Assembly: GCA_947473305.1 (NCBI GenBank)
Contig: CANJCB010000025.1
Coordinates: 1-55,672, forward strand
Origin: Rhodospirillales bacterium
Lineage (GTDB): Bacteria; Pseudomonadota; Alphaproteobacteria; ATCC43930; CGMCC-115725
DNA: 55,672 nucleotides
Reading direction: 5' to 3'
Part shown: one piece after another, positions 8,728-16,206 of the stretch
How positions within the stretch are numbered: position 1 is the first letter of the stretch
Layout of the letters: the number at the start of each line of letters is the position of its first letter
Made by a program: the position numbers and the translations under genes
The notes under the pieces: generated by a model
What the model was told of the DNA's origin: nothing
Seen by the model: only the letters and a program-made list of their open reading frames with translations
Database searches by the model: none

Positions 8728-9921
8728 ATGAAAACGCATAAGGAAGCGGGCGCGGGGAACCTGCCGCTGGTGGTCTGCCTGCTGTGGCTTTGCGGGGTGG
8801 GATTGCGGCTGCCGGTGCTCAGCGTGCCGCCGGTGATCCCGCTGCTGCACGACGATCCGGTGATGCATCTCACCAAGACCGGGGTGGGGATCCTGTCGGC
8901 GCTGCCGCTGCTTTTCTTCGCCTGGGGGGCGATACCGGGGTCGCTGCTGATCTCGCGTCTGGGAGCCCGGCGGGCGGTGACGGTGGGGCTGCTGATCTCG
9001 ACCATCGGGGCGGCCTTGCGCGGCGCGGCGCCCGATGTGCTGTCGCTCTTCGCGGCGACGGCTGTCATGGGCTTCGGCATCGCGGTCATGCAGCCCGCGA
9101 TGCCGCCGCTCGTCCGGTCCTGGACGCCGTCCAAGATCAGCTTCGGCACGGCGGTCTATTCCAACGGGCTGGTGGTGGGGCAGATCATCGTCGTCTGGAC
9201 GACGATCCCCCTGGTGCTGCCGCTCTTGGACGGAAGCTGGCGGCTCGCTTTCACCGCCTGGGCGATCCCCGGCGCGCTGACGGTGCTGCTCCTGCTGCTG
9301 GCCGCGCCGCGCGAGAAAGGGCCGGTCGCGCCCGGTCCCCTGCCCCGCTGGTGGCCCGATTGGAAGAGCCCCCTGCTCTGGAAGCTCGGGCTCATCGTCG
9401 GGGCGATCAACACGCTCTATTTCGCGACCAACGCCTTCCTGCCCGATTACCTCGCCTATGTCGGGCGGCCGGACCAGATCCTGCACGCCCTGGGCGGCTT
9501 CAACCTGATGCCGCTGGCGGGCTCGATCCTGATGATCTTCTATGCCCATAAATTCGCGCGCAAGGCCTGGCCCTTCATGCTGGGGGCGCTGGTCATGCTG
9601 GCGGGACTGGGCGGCGTGCTCTTTGTCGATCCGAACTGGATCTTCTTTTCGACGGGGCTCATCGGCTTCGGCAATGTGTCGTCGCTGATCCTGGCCTTCG
9701 CGCTGCCGGCGCAGCTCTGCCCGCCCGAGGATGTGCCCCGCGTCTCGGCGGGGATGTTCATGATCTCCTATAGCTGCGCCGTGGTGGCCATGGTGCTGGG
9801 GGGATTGAGCTGGGACCTGACCGGCACGCCCTATATCGCGCTGGGGCTCATCGGCCTGGCCTCGCTGGCGATCCTGACCCTCGCGCCGAGGATCGATTTC
9901 CGGCAAGGTCTGGATCGTTGA
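8728..9921 (+). CDS. MFS transporter, CynX/NimT-like
   Basis: A 397-residue, 12-span MFS protein. LRLPVLSVPPVIPLLHDDPVMHLTKTGVGILSALPLLFFAWGAIPGSLLISRLGARRAVTVGL is the start pattern of the CynX/NimT (cyanate/2-nitroimidazole) group, with motif A as SRLGARR. FGTAVYSNGLVVGQII lies at the expected position of TM5. CynX-type proteins are named for cyanate, but most members have no proven substrate and no cyanase gene is present here, so I do not assign cyn. The ATG at 8728 has AAGG eight bases upstream. It lies between gmhA and the second DHA2 exporter. Confidence 0.8.
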   Translation: MKTHKEAGAGNLPLVVCLLWLCGVGLRLPVLSVPPVIPLLHDDPVMHLTKTGVGILSALPLLFFAWGAIPGSLLISRLGARRAVTVGLLISTIGAALRGAAPDVLSLFAATAVMGFGIAVMQPAMPPLVRSWTPSKISFGTAVYSNGLVVGQIIVVWTTIPLVLPLLDGSWRLAFTAWAIPGALTVLLLLLAAPREKGPVAPGPLPRWWPDWKSPLLWKLGLIVGAINTLYFATNAFLPDYLAYVGRPDQILHALGGFNLMPLAGSILMIFYAHKFARKAWPFMLGALVMLAGLGGVLFVDPNWIFFSTGLIGFGNVSSLILAFALPAQLCPPEDVPRVSAGMFMISYSCAVVAMVLGGLSWDLTGTPYIALGLIGLASLAILTLAPRIDFRQGLDR

Positions 9922-9971
9922 CCTAAATATCCGTTCCGGAGCCAAGCACTTTCCATGTCCCTAAGCCCGCC

Positions 9972-11429
9972 ATGTCCCTGACCCCATCCGAAGTCCGCGT
10001 CGTCCTCACCGGGGCGATGCTGGCGATGTTCCTGTCCGCGCTCGACCAGACCATCGTCGCCACGGCGCTGCCCGCCATCGCCAAGGATTTCGGGGATTTC
10101 TCGCTGATCTCCTGGGTGGTGACGGCCTATCTCCTGACCTCCACCATCGCGGCCCCCATCGCGGGGAAGCTGAGCGATCTCTACGGGCGGCGGCGGATCA
10201 TGGCGATCTGCCTCGTCGTCTTCGTGGCGGGATCGGTCTTCTGCGCCACCGCGCCCTCGATGATCCTCCTGATCCTGGCGCGGGCGTTCCAGGGGATTGG
10301 CGGCGGCGGGCTCATCACGATGTCGCAGACGATCATCGGCGACGTGGTGGCGCCCCGGGAGCGCGGGAGATACCAGGGACTTTTCTCGGCGATGTGGGGT
10401 TCCGCGGGATTTTTGGGGCCGGTTCTGGGAGGGTTCCTGACCCAATACTGGGGCTGGCCCTGGATCTTCTGGATCAACATCCCGCTGGGCGTCGTGGCCT
10501 TCGTCATCACCGACCGGGTCTTGCGCAAGCTCCAGATCGAGCCCCGGAAGTCGCGCATCGACGCCTTGAGCATCGCGCTGCTCTGCGGCTCGACGGCGGC
10601 GCTGCTCTTCTTCCTGTCCTTGGGCGGGCATCGCTTCGGCTGGAGCGACACCGGTTCCCTGGCGCTGGCGGCCTTGACCCTGGTGCTGGGCTGGCTCTTC
10701 TTCCGCCAGCAGCGGATCGTGCCCGAAGCGATCCTGCCGCCGCGCTTCTGGAAGGACAAGGTGGTGGGGCCGATGCTGGCCGCCAATACCTTCCTGCCGG
10801 GCGGGCAATTGGCCATGGGCGTGCTGACGCCGATCTATTTCCAGGTGGCGCTGGGCGCGCCGGTCACGACCTCGGGGCTGGCCATGGTGCCGATCCTGAT
10901 GACCAGCATGGCGACCTCGATCCTCGGCGGGCGCTATGCCCGCTGGGCGGGCAAGGCAAAGCTGCCCTGCCTCATCGGCCAGCCGATCACCATCACGCTG
11001 CTGTTGATCGTCGCCTATTACGCGGACACGCTGCCGCTCTGGGTCGCCTCCCTTCTGCTGGCGCTGGCGGCGGGCGGGATCGGGCCGATCTATCCGACCA
11101 GCATGGTGGCGGCGCAGAACGCGGTCCAGGCCCGCGACCTGGGGGCGGTCAGCGGCGCCGTCACCTTCGCCCGGACTTTGGGCTGCGCGGTGGCCGTCGC
11201 CGCCGCCTCGGCGCTGCTGCTGGGGCTGGTGGCGGCGGGGCTGCCGGACAGCGGCCCCATCGCCAGCCTCGAGGACCTCGCCAGCCGGGAACTCACGCCC
11301 GAGGCGCGGGCCGTGGTGTCCCATGCCTTCAGCTGGCTCTATTTCGCGCTCGCGATGAATTTCGCGGTGGGCCTGGCGATCTTCGCCACGGCCGAGGATC
11401 GGGTGCTGAGTTCCAAGACGGGGGGTTGA
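9972..11429 (+). CDS. MFS drug exporter, DHA2 family (second copy)
   Basis: A 485-residue, about 14-span protein and a clear paralogue of the protein at 6568-8046: both open with LTPSEVR/FSPSEIR, then the D1 motif (here LDQTIVATALPAIAKDFGDFSLISWVVTAYLL), GKLSDLYGRR and the loop ARAFQGIGGGGLITMSQTIIGDVVAPRERGRYQG. It probably exports hydrophobic toxic compounds by proton antiport. The codon ATG at 9955 precedes a nearly identical string (ATGTCCCTAAGCCCGCC then ATGTCCCTGACC) but is out of frame and stops at once, so the start is 9972. The gene ends 10 bases before the palindrome at 11440. Confidence 0.9.
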   Translation: MSLTPSEVRVVLTGAMLAMFLSALDQTIVATALPAIAKDFGDFSLISWVVTAYLLTSTIAAPIAGKLSDLYGRRRIMAICLVVFVAGSVFCATAPSMILLILARAFQGIGGGGLITMSQTIIGDVVAPRERGRYQGLFSAMWGSAGFLGPVLGGFLTQYWGWPWIFWINIPLGVVAFVITDRVLRKLQIEPRKSRIDALSIALLCGSTAALLFFLSLGGHRFGWSDTGSLALAALTLVLGWLFFRQQRIVPEAILPPRFWKDKVVGPMLAANTFLPGGQLAMGVLTPIYFQVALGAPVTTSGLAMVPILMTSMATSILGGRYARWAGKAKLPCLIGQPITITLLLIVAYYADTLPLWVASLLLALAAGGIGPIYPTSMVAAQNAVQARDLGAVSGAVTFARTLGCAVAVAAASALLLGLVAAGLPDSGPIASLEDLASRELTPEARAVVSHAFSWLYFALAMNFAVGLAIFATAEDRVLSSKTGG

Positions 11430-11439
11430 GATACATGTT

Positions 11440-11481
11440 TCCAATAGAGACTATTTCATTGCCGAAATAGTCTCTATTGGA
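11440..11481. promoter_or_regulatory. perfect 18-bp inverted repeat before the XRE gene
   Basis: TCCAATAGAGACTATTTC (11440-11457) and GAAATAGTCTCTATTGGA (11464-11481) are exact reverse complements around ATTGCC. ATACAT occurs on both flanks (11431-11436, 11481-11486). The right arm ends 14 bases before the GTG of the XRE-domain gene. An autoregulatory operator for that protein is the simplest reading; a terminator for the upstream exporter is possible but there is no T-run. The first 12 bases of the arm recur at 40030-40041 upstream of the fic gene. Confidence 0.6.
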
Positions 11482-11495
11482 TACATTTACGCCTT

Positions 11496-12134
11496 GTGAA
11501 AATCGCCCTGACCCATGCGGCGCAAAAGGCCCTGACCCGCGACATCCCTGCCAAGGCGGCGAAGGCGATCAGGGCCAGGGTTCGTCAACTCGCGGAGGTG
11601 CCGCCGCCCGCGAATCTCGACATCGAAAAACGATCCGCTGCCCAGGATGACTTCCTGGAAGCGCTGATGGCCTCCCCCGATCTCAAGGATGCGGTCATGC
11701 GCCTCGTCGAGGCCCTGCGGAAAATGCCCGATCAGGTCCCGCCCCATGCCCTGGCCGAGAAAGCGCCCAGCCGTTACGAGGCCGGCGGGAAAGATCCGGA
11801 AAGGACGGAGGATATCGCCGCGGCCGACCGTGGCGCCCGTGCGCTCGCCGCCGAACGCGCCATCGCCGAGCGGTTCGGCGTGGAGGCCCTGGTGCCCTTC
11901 GCGGTGGTCGAAAGGATCCTGGAAGGGTCCAGCCCGCTCCGCGCCTGGCGCGAGCATCGCGGGCTCACTCAGGCCGATCTGGCCCTGCGGGTCGGCGTGA
12001 CCCGGCCCTATTATACGATGCTGGAGCAGGGCAAGAAGGACGGCAGCGTCACCGTCTGGCGGAAACTCGGCCAGGAGCTTGGCGTCATGATCGAGGATAT
12101 TCTGCCCGAGATCGAAGAGAGGGCGTCCCTCTAA
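11496..12134 (+). CDS. XRE-family helix-turn-helix protein (antitoxin-like, with RelE/ParE-like N-terminus)
   Basis: A 212-residue protein starting at GTG. The C-terminal quarter is a clear XRE (Cro/CI) HTH: LRAWREHRGLTQADLALRVGVTRPYYTMLEQGKKDGSVTVWRKLGQELGV, about residues 149-199, typical of HigA/RelB-type antitoxins paired with RelE toxins. The first 45 residues (LTHAAQKALTRDIPAKAAKAIRARVRQLAEVP) look like the first helices of RelE/ParE toxins but lack the catalytic strands, so the gene could be a shrunken toxin fused to its antitoxin. That part is inference. The helical middle (46-140) is unrecognised. The palindrome just upstream fits autoregulation. The 3' end overlaps the convergent DHA2 gene by four bases. 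Confidence 0.7.
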   Translation: MKIALTHAAQKALTRDIPAKAAKAIRARVRQLAEVPPPANLDIEKRSAAQDDFLEALMASPDLKDAVMRLVEALRKMPDQVPPHALAEKAPSRYEAGGKDPERTEDIAAADRGARALAAERAIAERFGVEALVPFAVVERILEGSSPLRAWREHRGLTQADLALRVGVTRPYYTMLEQGKKDGSVTVWRKLGQELGVMIEDILPEIEERASL

Positions 12135-13717
12135 TCCGCCTGCGCCGCCCGGGCCGCGATCCCGGAGGCGGTCTTCAGCGGCGCTTCCCTGAGGCAGAGC
12201 GCCGCGATGAAGAGCAGCACGGCGGCACCCGTGCCGACATGGAAGACATCGCTGAAGGCCTGGGCCAGGGCGGCGATCACCGGGGCGCGCAGCGCATCGG
12301 GGATGAGGCCGGGGGTGACCGTGGCGTTGAGGAGCGTGAGGCCCGGTTCAGGACCCAGGGCCTCATGGCCGGGGATCGCCTCCAGAAGCGCGTCGAGCCT
12401 CGCGATCAGCACCGCCCCGAACAAGGCGATGCCGAAGGACCCGCCCATCGACCGGAAGAAGGAATTGGAGGCCGTCGCCGTGCCGAGGTCGCGGACTTCC
12501 ACCGCGTTCTGGCAGACCGTGATGGTGATCGGATTGATGAGCCCGCAACCGAGCCCGAAGAACGCCAGCCCCAGCATCACGAAGCCGATCCAGGGCACCG
12601 CCGGCAAGGCCCCCAGCACCAGCATCCCGGCGATCCCGAAGCCGCCGCCCACCATGGTGAAGATCTTGTAGCGCCCGGTCTTCGCCACCTTCCGCCCGGT
12701 GAAGATCGCCAGCGCGATCATCGACAGCGGCAGCATCGACAGCATCAGTCCCGAGGATGTGGAATCGAGCCCCAGCACCAATTGGAAATAGAGCGGCAGG
12801 AAGCAGACCGTCCCCAGCATCCCCACCGCGATGAGCATGGTCATCAGGGTCACGGTGACATAGATGTCGTTGACGAAGAGGCGCGGCGGCAGGATCGGCT
12901 CGCTCGCGCGCAACTCCTGGAAGATCGCCGCCCCGAAGAGCACCGCCGCCACCGCCGCCAGGCCCAGGAGCTTGGGCGAGGTCCAGGGCAGCTCCTTGCC
13001 GCCCATGGTCGTCACCATGAGCGTGCACCAGATCGCCGAGACGATCAGCAGCGCGCCCAGATAGTCGATCTTGTGCCGGACCCGCTTGGGCTTCAGCCGC
13101 TTCAGGGTCATCTGCGACATGACGATGGCGACGATGCAGAGCGGCAGGTTGATCCAGAAGACCCATCGCCAGGAGAGATAATCCGCGAAGAACCCGCCGA
13201 GCGAGGGTCCCATCATCGCCGCCGCCGCGAAGGTGCTGGCGAAATAGGCCTGGTACTTGCCCCGGTCGCGGGGGGAAATCACGTCGGCGATGGTGGCATG
13301 GGCCATGGCCATGAGCCCGCCGCCCCCTAAGCCCTGCAACACCCGGAACAGGATGAGCTGGTTCAGGGTCGTCGCCAGGGCGCAGAGGGCGGAGGTGAGG
13401 AAGAAGATCACCAGCGCGGTTTGCAGCAGGGCCTTGCGCCCGTAGAGATCGGAGAGCTTGCCATAGATCGGCGTCGTCGCCGTGGAGGAGAGAAGATAGG
13501 CCGAGGCAATCCAGGAGAGATGCTCGAAGCCCTGAAGCTCCGCCCCGATGCGCGGCAGCGCGGTGGCGACGATGGTCTGGTCGAGCGCCGCCAGGAACAT
13601 GCCGACCGCCAGCCCGAAGAGGATGGTCAGGGTCTCGCGATGGGTGAAGGCCGGCGGAGAAGATGCGGAGAGAGGCTCGGCTGCCGCCACGGACTGTCCT
13701 TCGGGATCATGCTGCAC
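12131..13717 (-). CDS. MFS drug exporter, DHA2 (EmrB/QacA) family (third copy)
   Basis: A 528-residue protein with about 14 spans, beginning with GTG at 13717. The N-terminal cytoplasmic tail of about 25 residues is followed by the DHA2 D1 motif FLAALDQTIVATALPRIGAELQG, then GKLSDLYGRKALLQ (motif A) and FRVLQGLGGGGLMAMAHATIADVISPRDRGKYQAYF. It is more diverged than the other two DHA2 copies and has a longer C-terminus (LREAPLKTASGIAARAAQAD). A proton-driven multidrug export role is expected. It is convergent with the XRE gene and divergent from the TauE/SafE permease. Confidence 0.9.
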   Translation of the reverse strand: MQHDPEGQSVAAAEPLSASSPPAFTHRETLTILFGLAVGMFLAALDQTIVATALPRIGAELQGFEHLSWIASAYLLSSTATTPIYGKLSDLYGRKALLQTALVIFFLTSALCALATTLNQLILFRVLQGLGGGGLMAMAHATIADVISPRDRGKYQAYFASTFAAAAMMGPSLGGFFADYLSWRWVFWINLPLCIVAIVMSQMTLKRLKPKRVRHKIDYLGALLIVSAIWCTLMVTTMGGKELPWTSPKLLGLAAVAAVLFGAAIFQELRASEPILPPRLFVNDIYVTVTLMTMLIAVGMLGTVCFLPLYFQLVLGLDSTSSGLMLSMLPLSMIALAIFTGRKVAKTGRYKIFTMVGGGFGIAGMLVLGALPAVPWIGFVMLGLAFFGLGCGLINPITITVCQNAVEVRDLGTATASNSFFRSMGGSFGIALFGAVLIARLDALLEAIPGHEALGPEPGLTLLNATVTPGLIPDALRAPVIAALAQAFSDVFHVGTGAAVLLFIAALCLREAPLKTASGIAARAAQAD

Positions 13718-13812
13718 TGCGGTATGACCGTAACCTGAACCCGCTCCGACCGAAAGACCAGATTGTATTCGATATGGCGGCTATGCATGGGCAAATCGCG
13801 AGCCGCCCGTCT

Positions 13813-13841
13813 ATGAATTTCGATCTATTCATGGGTATATA
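13813..13841 (+). promoter_or_regulatory. possible operator and -10 element before the TauE/SafE gene
   Basis: ATGAAT (13813-13818) and ATTCAT (13827-13832) form an inverted repeat with an eight-base spacer. TATATA at 13836-13841 lies six bases before the ATG at 13847. If it is a -10 box, the transcript would have almost no leader. No good -35 box is seen, so this is tentative. Confidence 0.35.
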
Positions 13842-13846
13842 TCGCT

Positions 13847-14653
13847 ATGGAGAGCGCATCCCAGCCAGCCGTTTCCCGCAGCCTTCCCGCCGCATGCGGG
13901 GGCGGAGCAATCATCGGCGCCCTGGGCGCCCTGATTGGCCTTGGCGGAGCTGAATTCCGCCTGCCTATTCTGATCGGATTCTTCCGTTTTGCCGCCTTAG
14001 AAGCGGTCATTCTCAACAAAGCCATGAGCCTCGTCGTAGTCGCCACCGCTCTGCCGTTCCGGGCGGGCACCGTGCCTTTCAGCGCTATCGCCGAGAATTG
14101 GCAGACCATCGCGAACCTCCTCGCAGGAAGCTTGGCTGGGGCTTGGTTGGGAGCCGGATGGGCAACGCGCCTCAGATCCGAAACCCTCTATAAAGTCATC
14201 GCGGCCTTGCTCGTCGTGATCGCGGTCGTACTCATATTTGGGCATGGAGCGAGCGCCGGACATGCCGTTCTGGCCGGCTCGGTGCAACTCGTCGCGGGCG
14301 TCTGCGCAGGCTTCATCATAGGCGTCGTGGCGTCTCTTCTCGGGGTTGCCGGGGGTGAACTGCTTATTCCCACCCTGGTCTTGTTGTTCGGGGCGGATAT
14401 CAAGCTCGCAGGAAGCCTGTCGCTAGCGGTGAGCCTGCCGACGATGCTGGTGGGGTTCACCCGTTACAGCCGCGACCAGAGCTTCTCCGTGCTCGGACGC
14501 AACAAGGCTTTCCTGCTTGTCATGGCCGGGGGCTCCATCCTGGGGACCTTCGTCGGAGGGCTCCTGCTCGGCATCGTTCCCGACTTTGTTCTGTTACCGG
14601 CCCTCGCCGCAATTCTGCTGATTTCCGCCGTGAAGGTCTGGCGACATGCCTAG
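13847..14653 (+). CDS. sulfite exporter TauE/SafE family permease
   Basis: A 268-residue membrane protein with about eight hydrophobic spans in two related halves, the TauE/SafE (DUF81) layout. The first half has GALGALIGLGGAEFRLPILIGFF and the second GVVASLLGVAGGELLIPTLVLLFG; these paired glycine-rich GxGGGxxxxP-like motifs are the family signature. Members move sulfite, sulfoacetate and other organic anions across the inner membrane. No sulfonate enzyme is adjacent, so the substrate is open. It is divergent from the DHA2 gene at 13717. Base composition is a little less GC-rich than its neighbours. Confidence 0.87.
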   Translation: MESASQPAVSRSLPAACGGGAIIGALGALIGLGGAEFRLPILIGFFRFAALEAVILNKAMSLVVVATALPFRAGTVPFSAIAENWQTIANLLAGSLAGAWLGAGWATRLRSETLYKVIAALLVVIAVVLIFGHGASAGHAVLAGSVQLVAGVCAGFIIGVVASLLGVAGGELLIPTLVLLFGADIKLAGSLSLAVSLPTMLVGFTRYSRDQSFSVLGRNKAFLLVMAGGSILGTFVGGLLLGIVPDFVLLPALAAILLISAVKVWRHA

Positions 14654-14694
14654 ACCGCGATAGGAGCAGGTCGGTAGCACCACCCCCAGGTGGT

Positions 14695-14770
14695 CATGCC
14701 CGGGCTGAACACTTGACCCGGGCATCTGGTGGGGACTTCCGCGAGATGCCCGGATCGAGTCCGGGCATGA
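14695..14770. repeat. double REP-like palindrome
   Basis: Two hairpins occur in tandem: GCCCGGG...CCCGGGC near 14698-14723, and ATGCCCGGA (14746-14754) pairing exactly with TCCGGGCAT (14760-14768). The string CCCGGGCT-AACACTTGACCCGGG is shared, with one or two changes, by the element at 40090-40120. It lies between the TauE/SafE gene and the ars operon and could stop transcription from either side. Confidence 0.65.
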
Positions 14771-14803
14771 CGAAAAATGAGGGGATCAGCCGTTCAAACC
14801 CCC

Positions 14804-14835
14804 TTGCCCAGTTCGATAATTCCATTATTATGGAA
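14804..14835 (+). promoter_or_regulatory. ars operon promoter and operator
   Basis: A -35-like TTGCCC (14804-14809), a 16-base spacer and a -10-like TATTAT (14826-14831) overlap the palindrome TTCCATTATTATGGAA (14820-14835, arms TTCCAT/ATGGAA). The predicted start of transcription falls on or next to the ATG at 14838, so the message may be leaderless. A dimeric ArsR bound to this palindrome would block the -10 box, fitting classical arsenite-relieved repression. Confidence 0.6.
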
Positions 14836-14837
14836 AT

Positions 14838-15194
14838 ATGGAAAAGATAGACGCCCTCGCCGCGCTCGCGGCGCTTGCCCAGGAAAACCGCCTGGATATC
14901 TTCCGCCTCCTGGTGCGCAGCGGCCCCGAAGGGGTGCCGGCCGGGCAGATCGGGGAGCATCTGGGATTACCCGCCGCGACGCTTTCCTTTCATCTCAACC
15001 ATCTCCGGCACGCGGGGCTCGTCACCTTCCGGCGCGAGGGGCGGTCGCTGATCTATGTCGCCGAATACGAGGCGATGAACGGGCTCCTGGGCTTTCTCAC
15101 CGAGAACTGCTGCCAGGGCGAGCCCGCAGCCTGCGGCGTTCCCCCCTGCGACGGCGCAGCCCTCGTCGCGACACCCCAAGGAGCGAAATCATGA
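14838..15194 (+). CDS. arsR: ArsR-family metalloregulator, arsenic-responsive repressor
   Basis: A 118-residue winged-helix repressor. ALAALAALAQENRLDIFRLLV is the usual ArsR start; IGEHLGLPAATLSFHLNHLRHAGLVTFRREGRSLIYVAE is the HTH and wing. The metal site is not the classical ELCVCDL of the alpha-3 helix; instead Cys residues cluster at the C-terminus (ENCCQGEPAACGVPPC), as in several alphaproteobacterial ArsR types, and would bind As(III) or methylarsenite. It heads the operon arsR-arsI-arsC-aqpS and its stop overlaps the arsI start (ATGA). A palindrome ending two bases before the ATG is the probable operator. There is no good ribosome binding site, in line with a leaderless transcript. 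Confidence 0.9.
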   Translation: MEKIDALAALAALAQENRLDIFRLLVRSGPEGVPAGQIGEHLGLPAATLSFHLNHLRHAGLVTFRREGRSLIYVAEYEAMNGLLGFLTENCCQGEPAACGVPPCDGAALVATPQGAKS

Positions 15195-15682
15195 AGCGCT
15201 TTCATGCCCATGTTTCCGTCGAGGATATCGACCAGTCCACACGCTTCTACAGCACCCTCTTCGCTGCCGAGCCCTCGGTGGTGAAACCCGATTATGTGAA
15301 ATGGATGCTGGAGGACCCGCGCGTCAATTTCGCCATCTCGTCCCGCGCCTCGGACAAGGGCCTCGATCATCTGGGCATCCAGGTGGAGACCGATGGGGAA
15401 CTGCGCGAGGTCTACGGCCGCCTGCAAGCCGCCGACCGGCCCGTGCTGGAGGAGGGGCGGACCGTTTGCTGCTATGCCGCCTCGGAGAAATCCTGGATCA
15501 GCGATCCGCAGGGCCTCGCCTGGGAAGCGTTCCTGACCTCCGGCGAGAGCACGGTCTATGGCGACAGCGCCGACCTAGGGCAGATCAGAACCACCGCCGG
15601 AACCACCGACAGCGCCTGCTGTGCGCCGGTGGCCGCGCCCCCGCCCCTGGCGAAAGCCGCCTGCTGCGGGACGGAATCGTGA
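15191..15682 (+). CDS. arsI: ArsI/CadI-type vicinal oxygen chelate protein (probable C-As lyase)
   Basis: A 163-residue glyoxalase-fold (VOC) protein. ArsI is an Fe(II)-dependent dioxygenase that cuts the C-As bond of trivalent methyl- and arylarsenicals, releasing arsenite. MKRFHAHVSVEDIDQSTRFYSTLF is the first VOC module; His5 or His7, His60 (LDHLGIQ) and Glu112 (WEAF) are the likely metal ligands; the vicinal pair Cys93-Cys94 (TVCCYA) corresponds to the arsenical-binding pair of ArsI. A Cys-rich tail (SACCAP, KAACCG) adds thiols. The close relative CadI is cadmium-induced with unclear activity, but this operon favours ArsI. Starts inside the arsR stop (ATGA) and ends overlapping the arsC GTG. 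Confidence 0.85.
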   Translation: MKRFHAHVSVEDIDQSTRFYSTLFAAEPSVVKPDYVKWMLEDPRVNFAISSRASDKGLDHLGIQVETDGELREVYGRLQAADRPVLEEGRTVCCYAASEKSWISDPQGLAWEAFLTSGESTVYGDSADLGQIRTTAGTTDSACCAPVAAPPPLAKAACCGTES

Positions 15683-16206
15683 CGGGAAAACCCTATAACG
15701 TCCTCTTTCTCTGCACCGGCAATTCGGCCCGCAGCATCCTTGCGGAAGCCCTGTTGAACCGCCTGGGCGAAGGACGCTTCGTCGCCTATAGCGCGGGCAG
15801 CTTCCCCAAAGGCGCGGTGCATCCCGGCGCGCTCGCCTTGCTGGACGCGCTGGATTTCCCGACCGACGGGCTGCGCAGCAAGAGCTGGGACGAATTCGCA
15901 GGCCCCGACGCGCCCACGATGGATTTCGTCGTCACGGTCTGCGACCAGGCGGCGGGCGAAGTCTGCCCGATCTGGCCCGGCCATCCGGTCACGGCCCATT
16001 GGGGCCTCCCCGACCCCGCCGCCGTGGAAGGGGCGGAGATCGAGCGGAGCCGCGCCTTCAAGACAGCCTTCCACGCGCTCAAGCACCGCATCGCCGCCTT
16101 CGTCTCGCTGCCCGTCGACCGGCTCGACCGCGAGGCGCTGGCGGGCCTCCTGAAGCTGCTGGGCGAGGCGCGACATGACGATCTGAGCGCCTCGCTCCGC
16201 CGATGA
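15679..16206 (+). CDS. arsC: arsenate reductase, low-molecular-weight phosphatase fold
   Basis: A 175-residue protein starting at GTG in a GTGA overlap with arsI. VLFLCTGNSARSILAEALL holds the CX5R phosphatase loop (Cys12-Arg18) with the Asn/Ser pattern of arsenate reductases. Cys88 (VTVCDQ) and Cys96 (GEVCPIW) are suited to the disulfide relay of the thioredoxin-coupled ArsC of the pI258 type, and WGLPDPA carries the general-acid Asp112. It reduces As(V) to As(III) in the cytoplasm, which would then leave by the aquaporin encoded next. About 35 C-terminal residues extend beyond the classical length (near 131-140). Overlaps aqpS by four bases. Confidence 0.9.
   Translation: MTGKPYNVLFLCTGNSARSILAEALLNRLGEGRFVAYSAGSFPKGAVHPGALALLDALDFPTDGLRSKSWDEFAGPDAPTMDFVVTVCDQAAGEVCPIWPGHPVTAHWGLPDPAAVEGAEIERSRAFKTAFHALKHRIAAFVSLPVDRLDREALAGLLKLLGEARHDDLSASLRR

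Noticed and set aside
8728-9921. Naming the CynX-like gene cynX
   Set aside because: No cyanase (cynS) or carbonic anhydrase (cynT) gene is nearby and the family is broad.
9955-9971. Earlier start ATG 9955 for the second DHA2 exporter
   Set aside because: It is out of frame with 9972 and reaches a TGA after eight codons.
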